60,000 nucleotides of DNA from Mesostigma viride (taxonomy: Eukaryota > Streptophyta > Mesostigmatophyceae > Mesostigmatales > Mesostigmataceae): the NCBI GenBank assembly GCA_009746045.1, contig RPFO01000106.1, positions 1,697,711 through 1,757,710 on the forward strand. The letters are read 5' to 3'. Position numbers and translations under genes: made by a program. A model generated the notes under the pieces. The model searched no databases and was not told where the DNA came from. It saw nothing but the letters and a program-made list of their open reading frames with translations. Positions within the stretch are counted from its first letter, which is position 1; the number at the start of each line of letters is the position of its first letter. Below are positions 35,350 to 46,989 of this stretch, piece by piece.

Positions 35350-37393
35350 GGCCTAGCATGGAAAATGGGTGGTCCCCCATCAGCCTGAGGTTTATGCTTG
35401 CACACAAACTTTAACCTTAGCTTCTTGGCTCCAGCTGGCATAGCATCAAGAGGAGTCACAGGTGGTGTGTGTGTGGGACTACGTGCATCTGGAACAACCC
35501 ACTCCTCCCTGGCTTTGGTAAAAGCCTCCAGCCACTTAAGAAACCCAATCTGCGTCTGGCAGTCCCGTACAATATCATCATAGGACAGGGGAGACATGGA
35601 TGCAACATCCCATCTACCAAGCCCAAACGCTGAAGGGTGTAGCTTTTGAGAGTGTATGAGGTCCTCCACACACGGTTCCTGACCTGGGAGGTACTTGGGC
35701 TTAACTGCATTGATGGCAGCATCCAACCCAGTGCTAATCTGGCTCAAAGGGATTTTAAAATGATCTAGAGGCACCTGTCCTACCCCTGCCACACTCAACC
35801 TCCCAGCTGAGATGACAACACCAGGGTAAGATACAAAAGGTTCCCCTAACAGGGCATTCCCTGAGTAACCCTCAACCACCTGAAATGGAGTGGGCATACC
35901 CAAGATTTGAATGCTCACCTGACCTTTGACCTGCATTTTGGTTTTGCCTGAAAAATCTGACACTCTAGCCCATGGTGAGGCCTTCATTTTCAGACCAGAT
36001 ACAGCTTCTGCACTGATGATACTCACCTGTGCTTGGGTGTCTACAGCCAAAATACTAGGATCTTGACCTGCATCCCCTACAGCATTGACCTGTGCTGTAC
36101 CTGTTGCCACAACTGCTTTAGTGTTGTGTGCCTTGTGCAAGGCCTTAAGAATCTCAGCAAATGACTTCCTGGGAACGACAGGATCTGCTCTATTTTGTGA
36201 CTCCTCCAGGTGTGAGGGAGGTGCTACCTGCTGCTCACCCTGTGCACCGTCCTCCTGCCCAGGTGGACTATTGGGTTGTAGTGGGGCTGCACTACTGAGG
36301 AACACAGGAGCTTCTACTGTGGTGCTAGTGCTTGCATCAATGACGTCCTTAGCCAATTCATTGGGTGAGATCAATCCACCAGACTCCTGCTCTGAATCCA
36401 TGTCCAAGAATTCTACCCCTGACACGTCTGCCAGTGGTGGGTAATAAAGCTTGAGTCTATGCTTGCTGACCACACGCTCTCTGTCATGTTGTATAGTGAC
36501 TGCAGTCCCTTCTTCATGAATTTTGGTGACTACAGCTGGACCGTGCCATCTGGCAGAGTGTGCTCTTCCTCTGTCACCCTCTCTGAAAAACAACACATGG
36601 TCCCCCACTTCAAACACAGGCCTGGCATTATTTTTGTCTTTCTTTGCCAGCAACTTGGCTAAGTGCTGCCTTTGTGTGTTGTAGTGAGTGTGTACCTCTG
36701 AAGCATAGCTGCCTGACTGAAGGCCAGTTGGGGTGATTTCCCCAAAAGGTGAGGACATTATTGGTTTGGCGTTTAGCTGGGTAGTCACCCCTGCTGCCCA
36801 AGATGCCCTGTCAGCATAGCTACCAGAGTCAGCCAACCTGGATGGCATTTTTCTTATCACATCCCTGATGGCTCTCATGGTACGTTCTACCAACCCCTGA
36901 CGTTCATGATCTTGAGCCCCAGACACTTCTATCTTGGGCAGGTCATTCCTGTCCTGGATGCAGAGAAACTGCTGATCCAGCATTACTTTTTCAATGGGGT
37001 GAAAACGTGCCAAGGCTATCTGTAAAGCTCTGTGCAGCTGCTCTTTATCCATCCCAGGCAGGGGCTCCACTACCACAAACCTTGACCAGGCATCCTTTAT
37101 GACTAGGTAGTATACCGTGTCCTTCACCACGTGTATAACATCCCCAACCAGTTTGCCTCTAGCCAGTGGTGGTGTGGCCACATGCCATTTTCTGGGCTTA
37201 GGAGCATATAGCTGACATTGCTCACAGTGCTTACGTACGTGCCTGCACATCTGTTCCAGATCATGGCCTTGTATTTTATTGGCTAGCCTTTCAGCCACAG
37301 CCTCATGGCCCATAACCTTGTGCAGTTGCTCTGCTAGAGCACCATACGTGATTACCTTTTCTGCTGCTGCACTAAGGGAAGCTATGGTGGGTC
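35316..37393 (-). CDS. Element A Pol part 1: integrase followed by retropepsin-like protease
   Basis: Open from about 37393 to TGA 35316; the first ATG is at 37313. The integrase zinc finger has LHKVMGHEAV with the pair CRHVRKHCEQC. The core Asp residues are in GDVIHVV and VMLDQQFL, and Glu is in RQGLVERTMRAI. The C-terminal part is WHGPAVVTKIHEEGTAVTI. After a Pro/Ser/Gln-rich linker comes a protease-like fold: LAVDTQAQVSIISAEAV (DTQA in place of DTGA), VSDFSGKTKMQVKGQVSIQI, and the ALLGEPF flap/ILG-type end. The protease after the integrase is the reverse of Ty1/copia order. The frame overlaps the RT frame (start 35349) in the -1 phase. Confidence 0.85.
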
Positions 37394-37523
37394 ACGCATC
37401 ATGTGTGACAGTGTCATGTCATATGCCACTTCCCAATCCACATCATCACACTCAGGCAACACTTGGCAGACAGAAGGTAACAGGAAACCATTTGTGAAAA
37501 ATGGTGAGGGTAGCTTACAGGTG

Positions 37524-38579
37524 TCACCCTGGTCTGCCGCCCCCGCGCGGTTGTAGCGCCCTGGCGTGTCTTGTTGTGCCTGGGTGCCGTGCAGCGCGCT
37601 CCTGCTGCAATGGGGTGACGTGTTTTCCAGCATCCAGGACAAACATCAACGTCAGAACCATAGTCGGGTTTGCCTTCCAGCAATCATCTTTTAGGTGCCC
37701 CTTACAAAGGCACCTAGTGCAATGTTTGGTGGGGTCATGAGGCAACCTCTTGTCCCCCCCTGCTGGCTTAGCACCCCCTGGCTTGCTAGCTCCCCCACTT
37801 TGTTTTCTGTTTTTATTGTTATTGTTCTTTCCCCCCCCTTGTTTCCACCTCCCCCACTTTTGTTGTTTTTGTTTTTATCCCCCCCATTACCGCCTTTACC
37901 TGGGCTACCAGCGACTGCATCTGCTTCTTGGAGAGCCCCGTACCTGAGGCTTCCTCCCCCTTTACCTGCTTCACCTTTCCTCCTTGGCTGCAGCAGCAAA
38001 CGGCTCTAGGCATTGCTGCACATAGGCCATTGCCTTCCTGAAGTCCTCCCACTTATCCTTCAGACCTGCCAGGATTACTGACAGGGTGGTGGGGTCCAGT
38101 TCTGCCTTTTGTAGCCATAGGTGTACTAGGTACTTGGCATTGAGCTTCTTCAGCTCCTCATCTCCCTCTATGTACATGACATATTTTTTGTTGTCACTCA
38201 CATAGTCACGCTTATTGACCTTATAGGCCTCTATCCACTGGAAGCCCTTAAGCACTTCTAAGTGCTCCCCCGTGGTAACAAGTGCCCTAAGATCAACCAT
38301 GAACTGCGCCCACAACACATTTTCTGCCACGTCTACCCCGCTGCTGGCACGCTTTTGGTACAATTGTACCAACTGCTGGATAGGCTTGGCAGATTGATGG
38401 ATGGGTGTGGACGCACGTAGAGAGGCAAACCAATCACGGACATTGTCGCTAGCATATGCATGTGACAACTTAAACAACCACTCCCTAGCTTCGTCCTGGG
38501 TGTGGCCCTCTGGCAAACCCGGAAACACTAGCTTGTCCTCTTTCTTTTTTGGATCAAACCTGGGCCTAGTCAAGGCCAT
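37524..38579 (-). pseudogene. Element A Gag with CCHC zinc knuckle, broken at G runs
   Basis: The first 202 codons (38579-37971, MALTRPRFDPKKKEDKLVF) form a helical capsid-like region (WLQKAELDPTTLSVILAGLKD). The frame then changes near 37975, and again at the G runs around 37890 and 37760. The zinc knuckle CTRCLCKGHLKDDC lies at about 37695-37720 in the last frame. Most breaks sit at homopolymers, so decay and sequencing error are both possible. Confidence 0.65.
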
Positions 38580-40250
38580 GTTGGAGGTTGTTGTCGTTCC
38601 TGCAGTTGGCGGTTGCTGCTGCTGCTGCTGTTGCTGTTGCTGCTGCTGCTGCTGCCGCTCCCCGCCCTCGTGCCGTGTTGGTGCAGACTCCTGCGTGCCG
38701 TGTCCTGCCCCGCCCTGGTTGCCCCCCTCTCCCCGTCATCCGCCCCCTCGTCCCTCCTCCGCTTTGGCTGGGTGCGCATGCCTCTGCCTGCGCCCTGCGC
38801 TTGGCCGGCTTCAGCGATGCCACTAGCCTGGCCACCGTGTCGGCCAACGTCGCCTGCTCGCCTGGAGACAGCGGGGTCTGCTTCCAGCATGGCTTGCGCC
38901 AGCTGAAGCTGATCAATGAGGTCCTCCCTGTTGGACAGGTTAGACGGTCCGGCTTCACCAGGCTGCCTGTAAACACGCGTGCGTGCGGCAGTGCCATCAC
39001 GGTTGGTGATGGTCTTCTTGGGCTGCGACAAATAATAAAACATTTGGCTTGCAGAAACATCCTCATCCGGCCCAAGGCCAAACTCGACTCTCACCGCTTC
39101 ACCAAGCGGTCCCCTCACCGCTGTCTTACGTGCATGCTTGAGCATGCGTCGTCGCTGCTTCAGGATGCGCTCCTCCATCCTTCCCACATTGGCTTCCCAC
39201 CGTGCCAGCGAGCGTCTGTAACGCTCCTGCGCCTCCGGCCTGCCAGGCGCCTCCATCTCAGCCATATGCTGCAGCTTCATCGCCTGCGCCTTTTTCCATA
39301 CCCTGAGTTCGCGGACCATCCGGTCCCGGCGCACCTGGGTGATCGACATTTTGAGCTTGATGCGCTCCGCCAGCGCGATTTGCCTCACCCGCTCCGCCTG
39401 CTCGCGCTCCTTCTTGGCCTCTGCCGCGGCCCTCCGCGCCTGCCGACGCTGCTTGTCGGCGTGAACGTCGCCATGCGCTTCTGCGCTTCACGCTCCCGCG
39501 CCGTCATTGCCGGGGTCATGAGGATCTCGTCCTCAGCAGATGCCCCCGACGGACCTGTCAAAGAGAACTCCGACTCCTGATGCACACCTAGGTGTACCTT
39601 CGGCTCACGAGACCGACGCAAACTTTTAAAACATGCAAGGTCCCCCCGACGCATCACCTCAAACTGCTCCTCGCCAGAAGCCAGCTCACTGCTGCGAAAC
39701 AACGCCCGGCGCACGTTCTCAGCATCCGCCCTCTGCTGGGCGCGAGCACGTGCGTGCGTGTCCGCGCGCCGAAACTCCCTCTCCTCGCGCTCAGCCATCG
39801 CCCTGGCGAAGCCTTCGTCTGCAGCCACCTGTCGCGAGCGTGCGTCGTCCTGCTCCTCGGCTGAGGAACCAGGCTGGAGCCCATACAGCTCCATGGACTC
39901 CTCCTCTGCAGGAGGTGCCGAAGGTCCAGCCCCCGCCGCTGCAGCTGTCGGGGCGTAAGGAGGACCCCTCGGCCTGTTGACCACAGGCGTGGATCCCCTC
40001 CCCTGCGGATACAGGGGCACTCGCAGCACCACGCTGCTGTACGAACCATCGGACAAGTGGCCCGATGAAGACGTTCCGACGTCGTCGGGTCAGCCTCCAT
40101 AGACTGATTGAAGCTCCTCGCCGCCCGCTCAATCTCTGCCTGGGCGGCAAGCTCCGAGTCGGACGTCCCCGACGATGAAGACGTCGGAGAGCTGGACCGG
40201 CTCCTTGGGCGCATTGGAGCCTTACCCTTGTTCGCATTTGGGTTAGACAT
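38570..40250 (-). pseudogene. Element A ORF0 (upstream of Gag), frameshifted
   Basis: The start ATG is at 40250 (MSNPNANKGKAPMRPRSRSS). The coding signal changes frame near 40085 and again near 39470, then runs to a TGA at 38570 that overlaps the Gag ATG (38579). The central third is strongly charged and helical (ADKQRRQARRAAAEAKKE and following, then RRDRMVRELRVWKKAQAM), a probable coiled coil. Near the end a CAG/CTG microsatellite (38611-38655) encodes a Ser/Asn run. No homology recognised. Element B has an ORF in the same position that also begins MSN. Confidence 0.55.
38611..38655. repeat. CTG/TTG trinucleotide microsatellite within element A ORF0
   Basis: About 15 CTG/TTG units (CAG/CAA on the coding strand, read in the Ser/Asn frame). 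Confidence 0.85.
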
Positions 40251-40352
40251 TTTTCAAAAAAAACTGGAGGTGAAAAATGGAATGGGTTGTTTTGTTCGCG
40301 AAATGAACGCTCGTCGTCCTGTTGTGTGTATGTTTTTGGAGTTTTTAATGCA

Positions 40353-40731
40353 AGTTATGCAACACGAAGCTTGGAATGCTTGGGCACTGCCAAATGGCGA
40401 GAGTGTGCGTGAACGACGAGACACCTTGGCATTAGGATAGAATGGCACATATACTGCTGGCCAGCCGTCAACGATGGCTGGCCAGACTTTGCGTAAGTTA
40501 AACTAACTTACTGATCCTGGACGGACTAACCTATCAGTTACAACCTGATCTAGTCAGTCCTAACATGACAACTACAGTCCCGGTACTGAGGTACCGGCTC
40601 ATCACATACTGAGTCTAGCCACGTGTCCATGCCACGACTGATCTAGTCCAGCACCGTCCCAGCACCCAATTGGGCGCCGGCGGTGCTGGCACGTGTCCAC
40701 TTAGGCTACAGGCGGGAGACTTAGACTAACT
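40353..40731 (-). repeat. 5' LTR of element A
   Basis: 379 bp, the partner of 33254-33631. ORF0 starts about 100 bp inside it, at 40250. Confidence 0.9.
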
Positions 40732-41021
40732 GCTATCTGTCCCAAGGCTGGACAGCGGGAGCCACATCCTAACAGACAATGCCCGGCATCGTCGAACCCA
40801 TGCAGAACTAGCTGGTGCGGATCATCAGGGGATGGGCCGAACCACGCGACCCCAAAGACAGCAGCCCTGACTAAAGCCGCATGATTGGCCTGGAGGGCAG
40901 GCTGCACGATGCCACCCGGATGACTGGACCGTGACACCCAGCGGCCCGGAAGGGCCTCGAAGTAGAGCTCTCGATCCGGTGGCGGAGGGGAAGGTGGCCG
41001 GCTCTCCGACGGAGGGGTAGG

Positions 41022-41729
41022 AGTTAACGCCAAGCGCATTGGCGTGATCCTGATTCGGCATATCTCTGCGATTCCAGCGGCACCGGAACGAGGTCATTCC
41101 GACAAGTATCAAGAAAGTTATGGCGTTCCGACTTCCCGGTCGCGCGCGAGCGCGAGCCGGCTGTTCTTCTAAGTCGGACGTGAATATTTGCCGACGACAT
41201 ATGGGGTCGACAGTAATTCCTGGGCTGACAGGAATTAGGTGCTGAACCTACGACGGTATTGGATTAATACGTCCTACGCAGGAAATAGGAACCTTAACCT
41301 GTGGTCTGTTGGTACCGCAGGCTTAGTCCTGGACTATTGGGTGCAGACGCAATAATCACTGTGGACTGTACTCTGTGGTCACTGTGCCTAGCTGTATGGC
41401 AGTCTACCTACTGTATAGGATCTGGACGCTGTACAGGTTGTTAATACTGTACCGGGGGTGTTAATACTGAGCAGGCCTACGAGGCTGCTCAGGCCTAGCA
41501 AAGCACAGTGCACAAGTATATAAAGAATAGGCCAGTGCCAACTGGTTAGATCTCTTGCGAGCCCGCCTCACGTGTGTTGCCTTGACTTGGCAAACTCGTG
41601 TCTAAGCACTCACGTGCACGAGTGCTGTAAGCCTATATTTTTAACCAAGCTCCATTCCAACCATTCTCATGATGAATCTATCCGCGCGCATTGGAATATC
41701 TATCTATCCCTACACATTGCGCTTTAACT
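41022..41729 (+). repeat. 5' LTR of element C
   Basis: 708 bp, starts AGTTAACGCC and ends GCTTTAACT; the terminal AGTTAA/TTAACT is a perfect inverted hexamer. It differs from the 3' copy by small indels (for example near 41125 and 41395). Confidence 0.92.
41517..41524 (+). promoter_or_regulatory. TATA box in the element C 5' LTR
   Basis: TATATAAA in a GC-balanced context, preserved in both LTRs (also 56234-56241). It fits the promoter of a plus-strand retrotransposon transcript. Confidence 0.6.
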
Positions 41730-44700
41730 CAAATTACAACGATGATCCGGTTCCATTGATCAAGGCGGTTTACTAGCTGGGCTTAATCGTCGAGTTTAAT
41801 CCTGCGCTGGACTGCTGCGGATACTCGCGGAATCGAGTCTAGCGGATCATAGAAGGGCGCGGTACCAGATTATCGGTTTATGATGCGTTCCGGGAATGGT
41901 TGAGTTCCCAACGACGGCCGAGGCTAAGTTTATCTTGGAGGTCGTTGGTGGGCGTTTGTACGCCAGGACTAGCTGGATTGGCTGCGTGAAGGTTTCCTCA
42001 TGAGCTATCCAGATTGCGGGCACGTTATTGGCGACGAATGAGTTTCGTTGCTGGCCTGCTACGTGTTGACGAGCGCTCCTGGCTGTTTCGCATTTCCTGA
42101 TGACAAGATGTTGCGGAATCGGCTTTTAGTGATCCTTGTGGGTTGCTGGGTTTTAATGGATCGAGTTATCCAGATTTATCAAGAGTCAACTGCGCGTGCG
42201 GTTCGGCATGGATCGAGTCGAGATCATTGGTTGCGTTCCGGTTTGCGGCATGGCTATGCTTTGCAGCTGAGTGAAGCTACGAGTTTCAAGCGTTCGAGAT
42301 TTGTCGTCAAGCGAAGGCGTTTCGCTGCCATGGGTGGCGGTCAAGCATGTTGCTGCAGTGTTGGCTACGACAAGCTCGGCTGGTGTTGACTGTCGAGTAT
42401 GCTGGCGAGTTTTTCGCGCATGCATGTAGTCGACATAGCTGCGAGCTGTGCTGGTCGCGAGCTCGAGGAGCTACGCGAGGCGTCATCTGCAAGGTTGCAG
42501 TTTGTGCGGTGTGGAGTTATCCATCGTCAATCTTTCCAGATTTATATTGCAAAGCTGCAGATTGCTGTCGAGTTCTCTTTATACCGCTTGATGAGCGATT
42601 GTGAACGGCGCTGGTGTGGGCGTGTCGGCAGCTAGAGGGTGAAGTTGTGTCGACTGCGACGAGAGAGCGTCGGCATCTGGGGAGCAGCGAGAAGAAGTTG
42701 TTCCTGGTTAATTTTCCGAGTCGCGGGTGACGGTGTCGACAAGCGGCAAGGTCGGCGGTGTTGTTGTAATTAATAATGGCAGTGCTGCGCGACGTGATGA
42801 TTGCATTGCTGCGACGCGAGGACGTCGGGCATCGACTGCCGCGAGAGACGGCAGCAAGAAGAGCGGATGGCCAGGTGGAGTATCGCGGGGCGACTAGAAT
42901 GTCACAGGCGACCGGGCGAGACGCGAGTATGCTGGCGCGAGTCGCAGGCGACTGGGTATGTCGCGAGCGACCGGGTATGTCGCAGGCGGCAGATCTAGAG
43001 TATGTAGAGCGATGGCAAATGATGGCTGCAGGTTGCAGTTAATTGCATATTTGCTCTCAGCATTCCACTGCTATATATGTGGTATGGCGCTATGAGAATC
43101 ATGGCATTGAGGCCGTGATTGCAGAACTCGTGGAGTTTGCAAGGAATTAATGGATGGTGCGTCCATTATTAGTTGGCGCGCGTGTACGTGACTGGCAGGC
43201 AGCTCCTACAAGGTCAGCATTTCCTGAGTCAGCGACTGGCAGGCAGGGATGGTTTTGTTGGTCGGGGGTAGTCAGATAACGTATAAGGCGAGAGCTGAAG
43301 GGTTCCCATAGCCGGAGGTCTCGCTGAAGACGTGCTGTTTCTGGGTCATGTATGCAGTAGCCGAAGCACAGTTGTGCTGTTCTGCGTGTGAAGGGGCTTG
43401 AGGGCCAAGTAACATGCCGTTTTCTCCACCGCTTGTATGTTGAGTGTGTCCCCGAGCGGGTGTTGAGTACATCATTCCTGTTAAGGGATATGTGAGGGAC
43501 AGCCCCAGGCTCGGTCTAGCATGGTGTTGCTATTCCTTGAAGCATGAACACACTGGGGGATCAGATGCTGAATGTGTTTCCAAAATTACTGCAATAATTT
43601 GACGGTTGTTGGTGACTGGCCTGTTTGCACAGGGTCAGGTTGAGCTCCCATGTGATCTCTGTATTGATGTGTGAGGGTGGGCAACTCACTGCATTGTGCA
43701 GAATGCCCCTGGTCTAGTGCATGACAGGGAAGGGCACCCTTATTACAGTTGTATAAGGGTGTGGATAAGGGCCTCGCGGTTGGCCGTTACCACCATGTGC
43801 TGGTGTGTAATTAGTGATCGAGACCCAGGAAGTACCTCTTCTGGATTGAAGTGTGGGAAGGGTCTAACAAGTGTTCGGTTTGATGTTTTGATTTGTGCCA
43901 ACAATCTGAAGTCAAGCATTTGCATCTGATCGATTTTCAAGGTTTAGGCAGCTGGGCTTGGCGTGGTGAGCCAGGTGGAAACCAGTTGGCCATAAATGCT
44001 TTGAGTGGTTTTGGAAACATCACCTTAGCAATAATATGCCTGTTCTGTGATCAGCCATTCAAGGACAGGTAAGCTGATGGGAGTCAGTTATACCTGGGTA
44101 CCTGAGCTTTGCCAGCTGCAGGTGTAATGCAGAGGATCAGTTTGCTACAGCTGTATCGAGGCCCCAGGGTGACCCTGGCCAGGCCCCTGGGGTACCTTCA
44201 TATACGGTGGTTGGGCAAGCAGACAGGCAGGCTGCACCCCTGGATTGATCGGCCAAACACCAGGCCTGATCGGGTGTGCGCCTATAACTGCGTTGGGAGG
44301 ATTCCCAGAGAGATTTTAATGTTGTGGTCTTGGCTAGGCAAAGCACAAGACGGTGCCAAGATGGCTAGCATGCTCATCCAGGTGCTACGTCCTGAGGCTG
44401 CTAACATTAAAGTGGATACCAATGCTCAGGTCTCTGACATGGGATCTTGGTCAGCATACAGGAGAACTGCTGGTCGGTGAGCCAAGTTGCCCCTGGGTGT
44501 CTAGCTTTGTGTTGGGACACACGTGGAAAGGGCCTCAACATGCCTTAGGGGAAAATTAACAGTTGGTTAATAAACCCTAACTTTCCAGTGTTAATGGAAA
44601 ACTGATGATACCCGATATGCACTGGCAGGTTGCCAGAAAATATAGCCGTTGGCAGCATTGCTCCTCATCCAAGCAGTGTTCATGGTATATTCTGCAATAT

Positions 44701-45409
44701 CACTCCTGTATTTACAGTTTCTCCATAATAGTGTTCCCCCATACTATGTACAAGACCTGCAGGGTTGTTGCAAGGGGGTTCCTAATCCTGGATTCTCCAA
44801 TGTGGTACGTTGGAGTGTTGCTGGGTCCAGAGTTCTGTGTCTGCAAGTGAACCTGAGATGCTGTCAGCTTCAGCTGCCCAGTGATACCTGTCGAGCTTGA
44901 AGGTGATGAACCAGAAATCCAGAAATCCAGATTTCCAGAATTCAAGAGTTCCAGAGTTCCAGAGATTCCAGTTTCCAGAGATGCAGACCAGTGTCCTGAG
45001 GGGGCTAACAATATTGTCAAGTGGATCCAGATTTTCCTGTTGAGTTCAGGCTGTCAGAGTGGCAGGAGGTAACTACCTGAGTGTTGCCAGGGGATACATA
45101 CATGGCTGAGTGCCAGATTTATATTGGTCTCCCGTTTTGGCAGTTGCTTACATATATGGTTTCTTGTAGCAACCATGCTGCTTTGGGGAATTATTATGTC
45201 CTCAAAAAGAAAGAAAATGTTGGAACAGTGCAGCATGTTTAAAGTTGGCTACCAGATGGAGAAGAAACCAGATTATGTTTGAAGGGTTGGCACAAGCTTC
45301 CTGAAGAAAATTTCCAGTCTACAAGGTCCGGGACTATGGAGCCTGCAGAGGACGCTTCAAGAGCAATCTGAAACCTGCTGAATGCTGAAGGCCGACTGTG
45401 GAGGGTATA
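41730..45409 (+). other. Left internal region of element C, non-coding
   Basis: About 3.7 kb between the C 5' LTR and the B insertion. No Gag, integrase or protease signature is visible. Short open frames lack any family motif. A degenerate CCAGA-rich short repeat lies at about 44910-44985. Confidence 0.5.
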
Positions 45410-46053
45410 AGTTAGCATATTGGTGATGCAATATGCTAAGCACATCATACTTGAAGTGGCTTTTCCAACGCCGTGCTAGACGCCTCATTTGGACAAGGAA
45501 CTTGAGAGTTATCAAGTCCCGAAGTAATGCCGCCGGACGCTACAGCAGTACCAGGACTAAGGACACGTGAGGGACAGGGCACGTGGCAGTGTTGGGTGAA
45601 CCATCACACGTTACGTGTCACAGGACCGACTGTCACTAGGAGGTACTGTGGTCAATATTGGTTGATGGTACCAAGAATGTCACAGGACTTCAGGACTGGC
45701 AGTCCTGCAGGCCTGGGATGGACGGGTACTTGTCATGACGGATAAATCCAGAGCGTTACTGTCATTCATGGAAGGACAGACGTCCTGGATTGATGCAACC
45801 AAGGAAATTGACAGTGGCGGACCTGCCAAGGCGTGCAAGGCCTGGCAGCAATGGTGAGACCTAGAAAGGCTCGGACACAGCAGTGGCCAAGCGTCTTTTC
45901 CCAACACCGTCCGTGGGTGCTGCCGCCTCAGGCTAGTGACCACAGGGTAGTGAGGCAACTGTGGTAAAGGTTAAAAGCCGCTGGTTGAAACCATGGCTCC
46001 ATTCATCACATCTTGGGAAGACCAGAAACTCACTGATCCGCGTTCATCTAAAT
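45410..46053 (+). repeat. 5' LTR of element B
   Basis: 644 bp, starts AGTTAGCATATTGG and ends TTCATCTAAAT. The identical short open frames in both copies are not genes. Confidence 0.93.
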
Positions 46054-46077
46054 CGTATTACAGTCTGGTCGACGGAT

Positions 46078-46921
46078 ATGTCGAATTCGGACTCTGAAGC
46101 TAGGACAAATACCTTTGCGCGTGCAGCAACGGTAGCGGCGTCCAGTCCAGTACCCGCAGGAGGGCGCGAGGACTCGGAGGAAGTGCGCCGAAATATTCGT
46201 GCGGTGTCGGCACCGGGCGAGTACGTCCGAGGAGCAGCCGAGCAGCTGCTGAGATTTCGCGAGGACCTCGCGGAAATCATCAGAAGGCTGCCAGCGTCTT
46301 GGGGACGACTACACCGGCGTGCCAAACGTGGTGCAGGTCGCCCGGGACAGGCGGGAGGCCATCGTTCGTGGCAGTACGCAGGCGTTGGTGGCAGAGTGCC
46401 AGAATCTGGCGCACTCTGTCTTAGAGTTGACCAGAGGCGCTGCTGATCGTGTCTTCATTACTCTTAATCCCTTCTCCATCTACACTAGTCGGGATACTCC
46501 ACATTCTCGCCGAGAGTTAAACCAGCTAAGTTTGACTGTCGACGTGGTTGGCGGTCGAGAGGTCTCAGCCGACGACGCCTTCTACGACTTCGTAGATCAG
46601 CCAGCAGGGGCGGTAGTACAGCCGGCCCAGAGGCGTCACAAGGGCGACGGCTCTCAGGAGGGCCGTGAGCAGGCGCAGCGGGACGAGCTTAATCGCTACC
46701 ACATTGACGACAACGTTGGTTTAGGTGAGGCTCATTTGCTGAGGTGGGGGCGTTCTCGCTGGATACGTGATTACGCGTATGGTTTGAGGCTTCCGGTGGT
46801 TATTAGGCCTGTGCCTACTCACGACGACCAGGGGCAGCCATTGAATCCGGTGGAGGGACCGTTCCACGAGCCAGCACCTGCACCGGTTGCAGGAGAAGCT
46901 TCGTCTGAAAACGAGGCTTGA
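46078..46921 (+). pseudogene. Element B ORF0 (upstream of Gag), one frameshift
   Basis: ATG at 46078 just inside the 5' LTR (MSNSDSEARTNTFARAATVA). The frame changes once near 46300 (from LLRFREDLAEIIRRLP to DDYTGVPNVVQVARD), then runs to TGA at 46919-46921: about 281 codons. The second part (RVFITLNPFSIYTSRD; RWGRSRWIRDYAYGLRLPVV) looks globular. No family recognised. Gag follows after 68 nt. Its position and MSN start match ORF0 of element A, so this is a shared feature of the family and not a chance ORF. Confidence 0.6.
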
Positions 46922-46989
46922 GGGGGTGGAGGATAGGTGGAGAGTTTGCTGTTTTCTTGTTGCAAAGTTGGTCGCAGCCATTGTATATA

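Larger units (their letters stand above)
33254..40731 (-). mobile_element. Element A: LTR retrotransposon with INT-PR-RT-RH order
   Basis: 7.48 kb bounded by LTRs 40353-40731 (5') and 33254-33631 (3'), with TSD GCTAT at 33249-33253 and 40732-40736. Order on the minus strand: ORF0 (40250-38570), Gag (38579-37524), integrase plus protease (37393-35316), RT plus RNase H (35349-34015). A purine-rich stretch abuts the 3' LTR (minus strand, AAAGAAAACTTAAAGTGGG). It is inserted inside the downstream ORF of element D. Confidence 0.9.

Noticed and set aside
42776-43042. Small Arg/Ala-rich ORF in element C
   Set aside because: No family signature; it lies in a degenerate non-coding interior with local GCGAC-rich repeats.
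45527-45958. Short ORFs repeated identically at 52935-53366
   Set aside because: They are identical only because they lie in the two LTR copies of element B, and they have no protein signature.
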